In this document: positions 12,753 through 24,855 of the stretch, piece after piece
Layout: each line of letters begins with the position of its first letter
How positions within the stretch are numbered: the first letter of the stretch is position 1
DNA from: Dermatophagoides farinae
Taxonomy: Eukaryota; Arthropoda; Arachnida; Sarcoptiformes; Pyroglyphidae
Reading direction: 5' to 3'
Length of the DNA stretch: 64,000 nucleotides
Assembly: GCF_024713945.1 (NCBI RefSeq)
Contig: NC_134677.1
Span: forward strand, 3,103,001-3,167,000
Made by a program: the position numbers and the translations under genes
Notes under the pieces: generated by a model
Database searches by the model: none
What the model was told of the DNA's origin: nothing
What the model saw: the letters and a program-made list of their open reading frames with translations, nothing else

Positions 12753-14192
12753 TTAAAACCAATGATGATGATTAGGTCGCTTTATAAATCGCCAAATTCC
12801 ATTTGTTAAGTTTCGTATAAAACGACCTATCATTTTATTTAATGTTTCTTGTCTATGTCCACGAGTAAGACGTCTTTCAACATTTTCGATTCGATCAATA
12901 ATCATTGAATCTTCATCCATCGAATGTTTTTTAATCATCATACGGCCCATTGTGATTACATGATACATTACTTTCCATAATGGTTTTAATGAAGGTTTAC
13001 GTCCGAATAGACGATGTTTGATAGTCATATGATAGATGGATGTACGAAATTTATTCAACAAAGATGACACTATATGGTCATAGGATCGTTGTTCTAGTCG
13101 TTTAGCTTTTCGTAGTAATCGTCTAAAATGGCTTGAGCTTGTATCTTCGATTCGAATGATGACCATATTGATTAATGATTTTTTATTATGATGATGATGA
13201 TGATTATAAAAAGCTTTGATCCATGATTGCATATGTTCAATAGATTCCAAATCATTTGGATCATAATAACCTATTGCTATATTGGTCATATCGAAATAAG
13301 GAGCAAATGTTTGTTGATAAAATTCCGATTTAGTTTGAAACGAATCCGACCATTTCAGAAAACAAAGTTCGAGACAAACATTCGATAAGCCACACGCATA
13401 ATTAATGTTGTACGTCGAAAGTAGATCACTATTGCTACCTTTTCGTTGGTAATTTGGTTCCATAATAAAATTATGACGACATTTCCTTAGGAAATTATTG
13501 TCTAGACGATGACCATCATAATTATAATTGCCTCCACTATTGGCAGTGATACTATTTTTGTTCATAGAACCAAACACAAGTACCCGGAATGATTTTAATT
13601 TCCTCAAATGAATTACTCTGGGTCTAATCAATTCAGACCATTGAAATGATGTCTTGTTCGATGATTGGCTTTTCTCTTTTCGTCTTGATGAATTATTTTT
13701 CTCTTTGATTGGCAATTCTGATGTTGGGCAATATTTTGGTTTGAAAGAATCTTGCTGATGGTTAATATAATGATCTTTATTATAACCACATGAACGCATC
13801 ATTCGTATAGCTGATCGTGTCGTTATACCGACTGGCCATGTTTTACGTGATTCAATTAATGTATCGATATGATTAGTGTTGGAACTTTGACTATTGTTTG
13901 TCGTTATTGTCGTAATTATGTCATGTCGATCGCTATTGCTTGAAACTGGTGACAATGTTGATACAGTTTGCATTGTCGAATCATTATGATTATGAAATTG
14001 GTGATATTGTTGTTGTTGACAATGGTTAACATAAGTAACTATTGAATTAGACCATCGATAATTTTGTCTACCTTTTTCTTCATGACTGTTGTCATGGATA
14101 TGAACCAATCGTTCACGTCTACATTTACGAATATTATTATCATCATCATTGTCCATCGTTATTATTGGATAAACATTTTTTGGTGCCATCAT
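12753..14192 (-). CDS. Small-GTPase-like protein with degenerate nucleotide-binding motifs
   Basis: A single exon of 479 residues from the tandem ATGs at 14192/14189; the frame extends further upstream without an ATG. Residues 1-200 are low-complexity (Asn, Ser, His, Gln). From about 202 the order of elements matches a Ras/Rab domain. FRVLVFGSMNKNSI sits where the P-loop belongs, but it lacks the GKS/T lysine. LELCFLKWSDSFQTKSEF falls where the WDTAGQE strand belongs. TNIAIGYYDPNDLESIEHM is close to the usual 'AILVYDxTxxESFxxx' strand and helix. MVIIRIEDT replaces the NKxD strand. A basic, helical C-terminal region of about 120 residues follows, ending in a HHHHWF-like tail, with no prenylation CAAX. 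This suggests a pseudoGTPase. RGK-type GTPases also have long extensions and unusual G motifs, but a link is only a guess. It may instead be an unrelated lineage-specific protein. Confidence 0.6.
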   Translation of the reverse strand: MMAPKNVYPIITMDNDDDNNIRKCRRERLVHIHDNSHEEKGRQNYRWSNSIVTYVNHCQQQQYHQFHNHNDSTMQTVSTLSPVSSNSDRHDIITTITTNNSQSSNTNHIDTLIESRKTWPVGITTRSAIRMMRSCGYNKDHYINHQQDSFKPKYCPTSELPIKEKNNSSRRKEKSQSSNKTSFQWSELIRPRVIHLRKLKSFRVLVFGSMNKNSITANSGGNYNYDGHRLDNNFLRKCRHNFIMEPNYQRKGSNSDLLSTYNINYACGLSNVCLELCFLKWSDSFQTKSEFYQQTFAPYFDMTNIAIGYYDPNDLESIEHMQSWIKAFYNHHHHHNKKSLINMVIIRIEDTSSSHFRRLLRKAKRLEQRSYDHIVSSLLNKFRTSIYHMTIKHRLFGRKPSLKPLWKVMYHVITMGRMMIKKHSMDEDSMIIDRIENVERRLTRGHRQETLNKMIGRFIRNLTNGIWRFIKRPNHHHWF

Positions 14193-14754
14193 CGAAGATT
14201 TTAATTTATGAATTCTTTTCGATATTAATGTTGTTGAAAGAATCAATTCAAAATTAATAATAAAAGGTATTGAGATTTGTTCGATCGAGTTGACAAAAAC
14301 AAAAACTAATCCATTGACCAGCTATATTATGAATGCATCAGACAAAACATATAGCAGCATTTGTTGTTTTGTTTTGATGCTATAACACGTCTAAATTTAG
14401 TGCAATTGTCTTATGATACACGTCAAAGTTGATTTTCGAAACAAAATTCGAATTGATCACATTTGTGAAAAAGACCTAAAAAGAAGAAATAGTTTAGAGA
14501 AAAAAATCAAACACTTCTTGATAAAAATAAATTAACTTTTAATTTAATATATGCATCTCAAAAAACATCAAGGTATTCAGGGATTAAATAATTAATCTTG
14601 ATTAACTAAGGGAAATTAATGAAGAAAAGAAAATCAAATCATCTAAAGATTGACATGAATCTGTTTCAAATAATAAGAAATAATAATTTAGAACACTAAA
14701 ATTCGATTTAGTATGATGGTGATGATTTTTGGTCAAATCAAATCAAATGGCCAT
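14193..14754. other. Intergenic between the GTPase-like gene and the apolipophorin gene
   Basis: About 560 bp, AT-rich. It includes the upstream flank of the GTPase-like gene (no TATA seen; a possible acceptor AG near 14322 leaves room for an unseen 5' exon) and the 3' flank of the apolipophorin gene, without a clear minus-strand AATAAA. Confidence 0.45.
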
Positions 14755-17700
14755 TTAAAACCAGCTAGTTTTAATTATATTTTGGCCAATTTTGTTTACA
14801 TTGCCATCATTATGATGATTGGATGAACCATAGAATTCGTTATCATTGTTGTAATTGTTTGATTCGAATGATGTCCAATTTGTTTGTTCATTTTGATTTT
14901 CGAATTTTTTCTGTTGTTTTTGTTGTTGTTGTCCATAAAACAATGAAGAGAATTGATTTGCCCATTCGTTGACGAAATTCGATACGGTATTGTTTTTGAG
15001 TAGTGTTCCATTCTGAAGTTGGTCGTAAATTTGATCTACACGTTTTGTTAGACTTGGTTGTTGTTGGTTGAAATCATTCCAAACATTCATCATTGTTTGT
15101 GGAATATATTTCTCCACATTTCGTCGTACTAATTGATGAATTTCGTAGTCACGAATCTTACGATACAATTGTCGGCAGTGTTCATACTGAAAACAACGAT
15201 CTTCGACCATGTTGAGAAGTTTCCATTCGAATTGTTCAACATATCGATATAAAGCTGTCAACATTTCGTCTAAAATAAGTTCAATATCGTATCTATCGGA
15301 CCATTGTTCATAGCATTGGCTAACTTTATCCAATGTTTGAATAATCATTCGGGCAATGTAATCATCACTGTTTTGCATTTTATGCCGAATTTGTTGACAT
15401 TCATCTACAATCAGCATGACCAATTCACGATCAATTATTTGTCGTTTAAATAGAAGCCATTTATAACGAATTTCATCTTTAAGTTCTTCAAACATTTGGT
15501 TTCGCCATCCATAAAGATCTGTTCTTTCGGAAAATTCTTCGATACGTTTAGGTTGAGAACCATCAAAGACGGATTTGAGCAATTGCCATACATTGAATTT
15601 AATATCCACATAACTTTGTCTGATGTTTTTCGGTTCCAAATGAATAGAGTACGAGCTTCGGTCACCACCAAAAATGATGTCATAATATTTTGTAACATTT
15701 AATTGCTGGTTAGTTCCAAAGTAGATTTGACCCCATTGTTCTCTACCATATCTGTTCACATTGTGCCATTTGGCACCGATCGATACCGGTGATAAATGAC
15801 TAAACATGGTAAAGTTGACAACTCGATTAGGACCGCTTTCATTCATTGTTTCCACTGCGAACAAAATACTATGATTCACTGCGGTTGGTTGTTTTACGAA
15901 TTCCATTGAAATAGAAACCGTTGGCTTTTGTTGGGAATTTCGTTCATCACCAAAAATCATCTGCAAACTTGAACATTTATGCTGCATTTTTTGCTGTCCA
16001 TCTACTTCAATGAACTTTTTGCTCTTTTCACAAACACTATCAATTGAATCAAAATTGTATCTCAATTTGAAAACTTTCGGTTCATTTGCTAAAAATTTTG
16101 GTGATCGCCATTCGACTCGAACTTCTTTTGGATCTTGTTCTTTGTGAACATATTCCACTGTCATGTCGACAATCGGAGTTCGTGAACCTTTTTTCAATAA
16201 TTTTGATTTGACATGCTGTATGGGTCTATAATTGGATGGCTGAGAAGATGGTGTCTCATCTTCATGAGCATAGTTGATTTCATTCAACAATTGATAATCA
16301 ATATCTCCTGGAAGATACAAATGTGCCAGCGTATTAATTCGAGTTTGCATTTGAACTAACATTGGCGGTGGTTCCACATAGGTTGCAATCAATACCGGTT
16401 TTCCATGATCTCTTTCGATGGCCATTCCGGATATTTGCGGTGATTCTGATTGTTCTTGGTAACGGAAAAACAATTCTACAAGGTACCGTTGATTGTATCG
16501 AGATTGTTCTTGAGCTTCCACACGCAATACTTTCACCTGACCAGTTTGTTTATCCAAAACAATTTCAGCTTTTCCTTCGCCACTATAGTCACCACTCAAT
16601 CGACCTTCATAACGTACGATCTCATGTGTTGATGGTCGTTGTGAATCATCACGATGTATTCGATCCAAATTCAAATGCAATACTTCATGGCCATCAACCT
16701 GGACGGTTGCTTCACGTTGCCAATGTCGATCATCACCAAAGCGATCATTCCATTTAGCTTGAATTTCTTGGTTTTGATATTTGAATCGAGCATCCACATT
16801 ATCGAATGTAGCCGGATGATGCGATTGGATCATCATTTCGAATCTTGGTTCAGCCCATCTCTGGAACATGATTTCTGCCCGATAATCGCGACGCCATTTG
16901 CCGAACCAGTTCAAAACTAGTTCCAATTTTTTTTCTTGTTGATAGCTTACAGCAAAGACCAAATGTGAATTGTCACCGAAAGCAGCTTCCACATCGATTG
17001 TTGGAATTCGATCCGTAAATGAAACAATTTGAAATTTTTTCTGTACTGCTTTAGCAAATAGATCAACATTCACGTCAACAATACGACCGTTTTTATCATA
17101 TACGTTAAGCTGCAATTTACGTTCCGGTTTATTCCATTCTAGTTTTGCCTTCTTCTCTACAGTTGAGTTTGGTGAATCAAAATTCAATTCATAAGTGATG
17201 GCTTTTGAATCACTTTGGCCTTTTATGTGGATCGATTTTTTCTGATCATTTGATCCCATTTGAAGCGATAAGATTTGTCCAAAATTTTTCTTTTTATTTG
17301 ATCGATGTTCATATTTAGCTTGTGTGTTCATGAGATCCCATTCATCTTTCAAATCAGTTTCGGTTTTCATTTCGAATTCCACTGATCGACTATTCCGTAC
17401 TTTGAGCCTGGCTTGACCAGTCAACAGATTTGTTTGACCATTACGGCATTCGACCAAAACATCATGTGTGCCTTCTTGTTGTTTGTATTCATGTTCAAAT
17501 TTAGCCAATTTCTTATCATTACTTTCCAGATTTGAATATTGAGCTTTCATTTTGATCTGACTTTCTAGGATATTTTCAAGTTTTTCCATCTGGCCTTCAC
17601 ATTCAATGTGATGTTCAAACCATTGCCCTTGAATCTTGGCTTTATTCTGCTGTGATTGAATTTTAGATTCAATCATAATCTGTTTGGTTTCATCTTGTGG

Positions 17701-20700
17701 TTGTCCCCATGCACAATGTACGCGAAAATCTTTGATATTTTTTGCTTTTGTTTCAAAACGAGCCCGTCGATCTTGAAGTTTGTCATGGAATTCAAAATCG
17801 ACATGTCTATTATTTCTGTTGATCATTGCGTTTAATTTGATTGGAAATTTTTTCAGGTTAGATTCAGCATTTAATTGAAATGATTGCCTTGCTACGAATG
17901 CTGCATCAAAGGAAATCAATTTATGGCCAGATTTGTTGGTTTCCGAAGTTAGACTGAATTCTCGCCAATCTGGATCCCATCGAGCTTGACTATGGTGTTC
18001 GAAATTGTCGTTTTTTTCGTTCTTCTCGCCGATCAGATCAAATCGAACTAAACGATCATTAAGTCGATGCTGCAGTTTTCCATGAATTGTGGATGATTCC
18101 CATTCGATATCGGTGTGATCATGACATTCGTGATCAACAATGACTTTGAATTGTGATGAATGTTTCTGACCGTTGATCTTCATTAGCCATTGCTTTGGTT
18201 CCGTACGTGTCCATTGTAACGAACCACGGTAAATACCATCTCCTGATTCAAATTGAGTTGATAATTCTTTCATAGGCACAAATCCCATATGCACAACATT
18301 CTTATCACCAATGATTGCTTCCATCGATGATTTCTGTCCATTTCGGAACATCAAATCACCTATTAATTGGATCAATTGATGATTATTTTGTTTAGTTTTT
18401 GATAAAAACTTTATTGTTGGAAAATTAAATTCCTCAAATTCGGTTCGATGATCGATACCGTTGAATAATTTTGTCTTCAACACGACCAATGCTTTTTTCG
18501 GTGACCAAGCGAATTCAGCCTGTGAGAAACGTGTACTAATTATCAATTCGTGTACATATTTTTGAGCCATTTGTTCTTGTCGATTGTAAACTACATCAAA
18601 CAACATTCGTTCACCAAGATAGTTTTTCATGTCAAATGTAATTAATTGACAACAATCAATGATTGTTGCATATGGATGATGTTGCCATTTAGCTTTTGTC
18701 TGATGAATGATCTGTTGTCCAGGAGCTTTAATATCGACCATCAACTGATAAAAATTTGGTTGAACTTGTTCGATTTTAATCTGACCATGTAAATCACCAC
18801 CAAATTGACCATCAAATACGGACATTTGATCTGATTGAGTGTGGAAATTGAATTTTAACCAATTTCTTTCATAATGACGTGTTTGTGAATCAATTTGTAT
18901 CTGAGATATTTCTTGATTTGATTGTCCGTTGACTTGAATTTTGCTTTGATGTTCAATTTGAAGTTGTGGCAATTGAAATTCAACCATTACATTTGAACCA
19001 TTTTGTTTATTGTCCAAATGTTCGTATTGGACATTTAGAATGAAAAATTCAGATTCACTTTGAATATCGAGCTGATTTTGTTGGTTCAGATGTGCTTTAA
19101 ACATGAAGATGGTTTGATCTTGTTTTTTGGTCAAACTTGATACATCCAACACGTTTTGGTTCATGTCAACTGATGTTTCATGACTGTAGCCGGATTTTTT
19201 AGCTGTAAATTTTCCATTCAGTTGATTATTTCGAACGTTCCTTTTTAAATGGGCACCAATTTTTACGTTATTATACGATCCGGTGTTAAATGCCAATTTA
19301 CATTCACAATTATCATTATCATCGTGATGATGATGAATATCCAATTCGTAGATCATTTCTCCTTCACGTCGCATGGCGTTTTTCAATTCGAAATTGCCCA
19401 TATGTTTGTCGTGCAATTCAAAAAGTCCCATTTGTCCACAATGACCCAAGAGATTATTCTCAAAGAATGTTTCATATTGAAATTTACGTACATTGGCGAT
19501 CAAATCTATCATTCCTTCATATTGATCAATATCACTTTCGAGCGTGTATTGAATATGTAATTGTTTTACTGCCCATTGTGGCAATTCATTAGATCCAGAT
19601 TCCGGTACGGCTGCCATTTCAATCTTTCCACGATATTTACCAGTTTCAATTTCATCAATTTTATCCTTGTATGAGACGGTAAATTTAAATTGATGGAATT
19701 TGATTTCACCATCACAATGCGAATGAAATGGTTTTGATAAAGTTTTTTCAGAATGAAAATTAGATTCAATCAATAAAAGATGCCGTTTTTTTTCTTCGAT
19801 TTTTACTTGATTTGTCGACACTTTTCGCTCTTCACCATATTTGGTTACATCGGTGATGGCATTCATGACATAATGAATGTTTTTTGGTGTAAATTGAACC
19901 TGGATTTCCGTATCTAAACGAGTTGATTCTCGATCATGAACATTGTGAATTTTTCTTGTGGTTCGTTCGATTCGAAATTGATTCATTTCAAGATTCTTAC
20001 CGAATTTCCAGACAAATTCATCGTCCATTAAATCTGGTTGTCGTTTTTGATTGTATGAAATGTCCACATTCAATGATGGATATTGTGACGAAAGTAACTT
20101 GTAATGGAGATATCGTTTCAAGTTTTCGATATTATCAGTTAGCCATGGCAAACGATAATCGTAACCGTTTAATTCATATTCAATATCGATTGTTTCGTAT
20201 TCATTCACATTAGACCATTGATTGTATCGGATTTGGTTTGTTGATTTAATTCGTTTCGAATCTTTGACAAACAACCATCCATGTTCAACATGAGCTTCGT
20301 AGATTTTTATTTTTGTTTCAGTTGAAATTTTGAATGGCCCATTATCATATTGACCGTTTTGGTTGATGATCATATCGACGAAAGATTGATCATTAAAATC
20401 AAATTTAATCCATACTTTTTGTTGGCCATCTTGCTGTTTTTGATAAGTGATCATCCCTTTACTATCGATAATTTTCATACCTTCTAGAGGTTGTAAAACA
20501 GCTTTAACATTGAATTTTGCATCTTTGGGAGAGTTCGATCCATCTGATTGAACTTGTCCATCAACATTGACATGAACAAGTTTAACGTTTTGTTCGTTTA
20601 CAATTTCAAAGAGAAATGACTTTTGTTGAGTACCATCGAATAGTTGGAAATGTGCCTGGAATTTTCGTTTCAATACATGAATGAAAAAATTAGCAGATAA

Positions 20701-23700
20701 TTGATCATCGGTTTGTTTCACAGGTAATTCGACTACAAATTCTGTTTCGAATCGTATCTGTTGATCTGATTGATTGGCAATTGGTGTTGCTATACTAAAT
20801 TCAAATTTCATTCTGCTTTCATCTTCTGGAATCAACAATGGTGCCAAAAATTGTTCAGGCATCTCGAGGGTCATTTCAATACCTTGCATTTGTTCGGTTT
20901 GCTTACGTAAAGTGATTTCATTATAATCAACCATTATTTCTTTCATTTCACTTTGTTTCAACAATGAACTGGTCAATATGGTTTTTTTACAAAGACTTAC
21001 ACCCAAAAATTTGGTCATTAAATCAGGCGTACATTTTGTAACCATTGTTGGTTCATTATTAAAGTGACCAACTTGTGAATGTCGACCTTTGATGATTTTC
21101 GTTTCAGATTTCCACCATACTTGCTCCTGTTCGGGCAAAAGAAATTTCATTCGTAATTGTTTAGCTTGCTTGATTTCCATTTGAAAATGTAATGTAGGTG
21201 CCGCAAGTACTTGACTGACGATTCGGAATTGATCCATCATGTTTTCTTGGCCTTCAATTCCAAAACCAACATTTGTATGAGCCACAAAAGTTGGTTTTAG
21301 CATCAACTCCATGAATCCATCCATACCATCGGTTGATTGATACTTATTGACAACGATTGCTTCCAATGAACCAATATAGGTAGAATTAAACTCGAAATAC
21401 ATGGGAACACCTGAAGAAGTTTGGTCAATGACTATACGTTTTTGCCATGGCATAATGATCATTGTTTCATCTATACGAATTGGCAACCGTTTGCTTAACT
21501 GTTTCCACATGTTAGACAAACAATTTTCACGGTCATCGCTATCATAGAGGAATATATTTTTACCATCAACATTGACTAACAACTGAATTCGTCGATGAGA
21601 TGACATTGTAGCATTTGATGATGTCATTGATTTAACGATGGAATCTAATTGGCCAAATAATTCGCTATCGATTTGATGTTTTGACAATGTATGTTTGATA
21701 TTGGATAGAATTTTATCGCTGATCGAACCTTCAAAACCTTCTTGACGAATAGTGACTTCTGCTACTCCCATTTGTCTATCGGTTTTGCCCATCGGAATGG
21801 TTACGTTGACCGTAATTGAACGTGGAATTTTGAATGTCTCGTTTCCATTAGGCATAATTACATCGGTTTCAATGAAACTTCCAAATCCTGTTTTTTGTTC
21901 TACATAGTCGTATTCATAGTGTCGGGAAAGGAATACTTGCATTAATGATGCTGGTTCTGGAAATTCAGGAGCATTATCAGGCAATGATGAGTGTTTGACT
22001 TTGTTGAGTGTATTCCTTAGAATTTTCTGATGTGAACAAACATAATTGTACACATGTCTGTGTGGTGATTGTTGTTCTTTTTCAATTACGTTTAATATTT
22101 GTTGCAATTCTTCTACAGTGGTTCCAGTTTTAATCAACGTACGATAACTGATTATACGAATCTCGTTACTTTCATCTGGATTGGCAAAAATTTTCAGTAA
22201 ACTTTGTCGTATTGTTGGTGTAGGTTGAACGGCATCGAAGGATTTGATGGCTACGACTCGAATCAGATCGCTCCATTTTGAATTTACAATTACTGGCAAT
22301 AAACGTTCTTGTTCGGCTACCATAGTCCATGGTGAAACATTTTCCAATGCAATAAACAATCGTACATTTTGCACTTCGGCTTTTTCATTCTGAATATTTT
22401 TCATGATAATGTCGACAATTTTCTTGTACATTTCTTCTTTGAATTTAATATAATCTTGATGTTGTTGAATGGGAGATTTAATCAAAGCTGAAATACTGAG
22501 TACAATATCTGAATCATGGATGTTATCCAATAATTCTGGTAAAATCTGTTGTATAGCCACCATTGATGGATATTGAGCAAAAGCCATTGAAGTAGCTAGA
22601 TATCGTAAACGTTCATTGGCCATTGGATCTTCATCTCGTTTCTTATTCAAACGTAACAATTCATCACGAACAATTGTTGCCGTATTTTCATGCATAATTG
22701 AAGCAGCTGTATCGACAAAAATGTCTTTCAATTTTTTTCCTTGATCACCACAAAAATTTTGTTGTTCATCAATATTAATTTGTTCATCCCAAATTGATTT
22801 GATCGTTTCGGCCGATTCATATCGGAAAGCTTGTGTCAATTGTTGAACATAATCTACGGTTTTCGTACTGACACGATTCCAATTTTGTTTAATGTCTTTG
22901 CAAATCTTTTGTAAGACAGTTTTGAGTTCAACTTTTTCCATCACCGACGATTTAGATCGAGATTTTAATGATGATGATTTTTTTAATCGAAAAATATCCT
23001 GTAACCATTGTTGTTGATTGTTCAATAGAATAGAATTGCTTTTTTTGAATTCTTGAGAATTCTTACTGGCTGATACTTGTTGCAGATGAACACGTGATAT
23101 CAAATCAATGTCGAAATGATCGAACAAAGTATCCAATGAACGAGATGAATGACATTCCGATTCAACAACACGATGCGATTCAATTCGTTGTTCACATTCC
23201 GAATGAGCTTCACGGCTTTCTTCGATAAGGAAACCAATGTCGGAAAATTCATCCGATTCTTCAAGATTGATGCCTGAACAAGATAATCGATTGTCAACGT
23301 TAAAACACGGTTAATTGACAAAACTGAACTTACATTTCAGCAAATCTTTTCGTTTCGAAACGGAATATCGATCTTGACCATTCTCGATGACATGATAATC
23401 GGTATTACATTCACCATGGTAATCAGTTTCGACCACCTTTCAAAAGATTCATCAATTGTAAATGATATGTGGTTTGATATTACAAGTTGAAAATTACTTA
23501 CTGTTTGATCCTTTTTGTTGTTTTCAATATTCGAGATGGTCTGCAATGCGGAGATAATACTTTTTTTAACATTAATCACAAATGGTTCCTCTTGTTCGTG
23601 TTCCGGAGAACAAACTTCCGTAACAATACCATCTTTATAAGAGAAAATGATTGGAATTTGCAATTGACGTTCATAACGTTCGATTTCTTCATCTTTATCT

Positions 23701-24150
23701 GGGGAAGAGGACTCAGTGCTAGACATTCGAATGTTGACATTCTCCAAATGCATTGATACTTCACAAGCGTTGATCGAATCCAATCGTGCTTGACCATCAA
23801 TCTGGATTAGATTATCGGCCACAGTACCATCCGTTTGGGTTTTATTGATTTTAGCTAAAATTTCATTGGTAACTTTTACCGCATAAACGTATGATTTTCC
23901 AGTTTCGAACTTTATGAATTTGTCATTATTAAACTCATCGTCCAGATGACAATGTTTAATACAGATTAGCTTGGATTCATTAGGTCGATTTTCACGATCA
24001 AATGAACGGGCTGTCATCGTGTTGAATGATTATTTTAAAAATTGATTTCAATATAAATTTCGATTATGAATACTCACCTGTAGTTGTGTGAATGCTGTTC
24101 GCCACCAGCACAGCGGTCAATAAAAATGATGAAAGTATAATTTTCACCAT
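14755..24150 (-). CDS. Giant apolipophorin/vitellogenin-type lipid transfer protein
   Basis: Four exons: 24078-24150, 23502-24010, 23334-23436 and 14755-23273, 3067 residues in all. All introns are 60-67 nt with GT-AG ends and consistent phase. Residues 1-about 20 are a signal peptide (MVKIILSSFLLTAVLVANS). The N-terminal lipoprotein domain (vitellogenin_N type) follows. It includes the short exon encoding NTDYHVIENGQDRYSVSKR, which matches the conserved strand before the 'K-DL-KC' cysteine of this family, and then a helical region with FVDTAASIMHENTATIV. The rest is a very long beta-rich body of alternating hydrophobic residues, as in apoB and apolipophorin II/I, and an amphipathic helical C-terminus with a Gln/Asn tail. 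No von Willebrand D domain was recognised and no clear furin site. It probably carries lipid in haemolymph. At about 3070 residues it is far larger than the roughly 1660-residue group 14 mite allergen family, so it should not be equated with that. Confidence 0.88.
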
Positions 24151-24855
24151 TTTCGTGTTTTTTTTTAAATTGACCACTCAATTGATTGTACACTATGATT
24201 ATGAAAAAAAATTATTTTATTTGTATCACAAATCAAATCCTACGGAAACATAAGAAAGATTCGTTCGGATGAAAATGATATTTTTTTATTTTATATACTA
24301 AATAGTCTTTGGGCTAGAAATGGCCCGAACATTATCAACAATCTTATTTACTATATGGTGATAATAATTGTTAATAATGATCGAATTCAATGTCCAAGTG
24401 CTAAAAAAAAAAAATTCAATAATCAGCAATGCATCCTGCTGACTCATAACAAACATTGATGATGGCCAAAATCCCGATACATAATCAAAGATGATAGGAA
24501 CCAGTGTAATTCAAAATAGAAGCCAATATTGAAATCGATCGAATAATCAAATCAAATGTGACGAAAAAAAAATGCTAATTTCAATTATAATTATAATATA
24601 TTTGTGCTGACATCGACTGTTGTAGTTGACAGTAACTATTCAGTATTTGTCCAAACGTTAGCTTGTAATGAAAATCTGTACTGAGATTGATGTGTCAGCA
24701 TAACCCTGGCTACAAATGAAATCAAATTTTCACTTGTTGAATTGCGTATTATTTATGATTAGGTACAATTTAAACAGTCCATTAAAACATGAAATAAATT
24801 CTTTAATGAAAAAATTATTCAATAGAAAATGTAGATTTGATTCATTCAAACAATT
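24151..24855. other. Apolipophorin promoter and LTV1 3' flank
   Basis: About 700 bp, AT-rich. The right-hand gene (LTV1) ends at 24856 and the apolipophorin gene starts at 24150, both on the minus strand. The apolipophorin TATA box lies within it; no other feature stands out. Confidence 0.5.
24290..24297 (-). promoter_or_regulatory. TATA box of the apolipophorin gene
   Basis: TATATAAA on the minus strand, 140 nt upstream of the ATG at 24150. It predicts a leader of about 110 nt. Confidence 0.6.

Noticed and set aside
16362-20213. Several antisense ORFs of 60-131 codons inside the apolipophorin exon
   Set aside because: They overlap strong coding sequence on the other strand and carry no domain signature.
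14755-24150. Identity with the group 14 (M-177) mite allergen
   Set aside because: The product is about 3070 residues, far longer than the roughly 1660 of that family; a paralogue is more likely.
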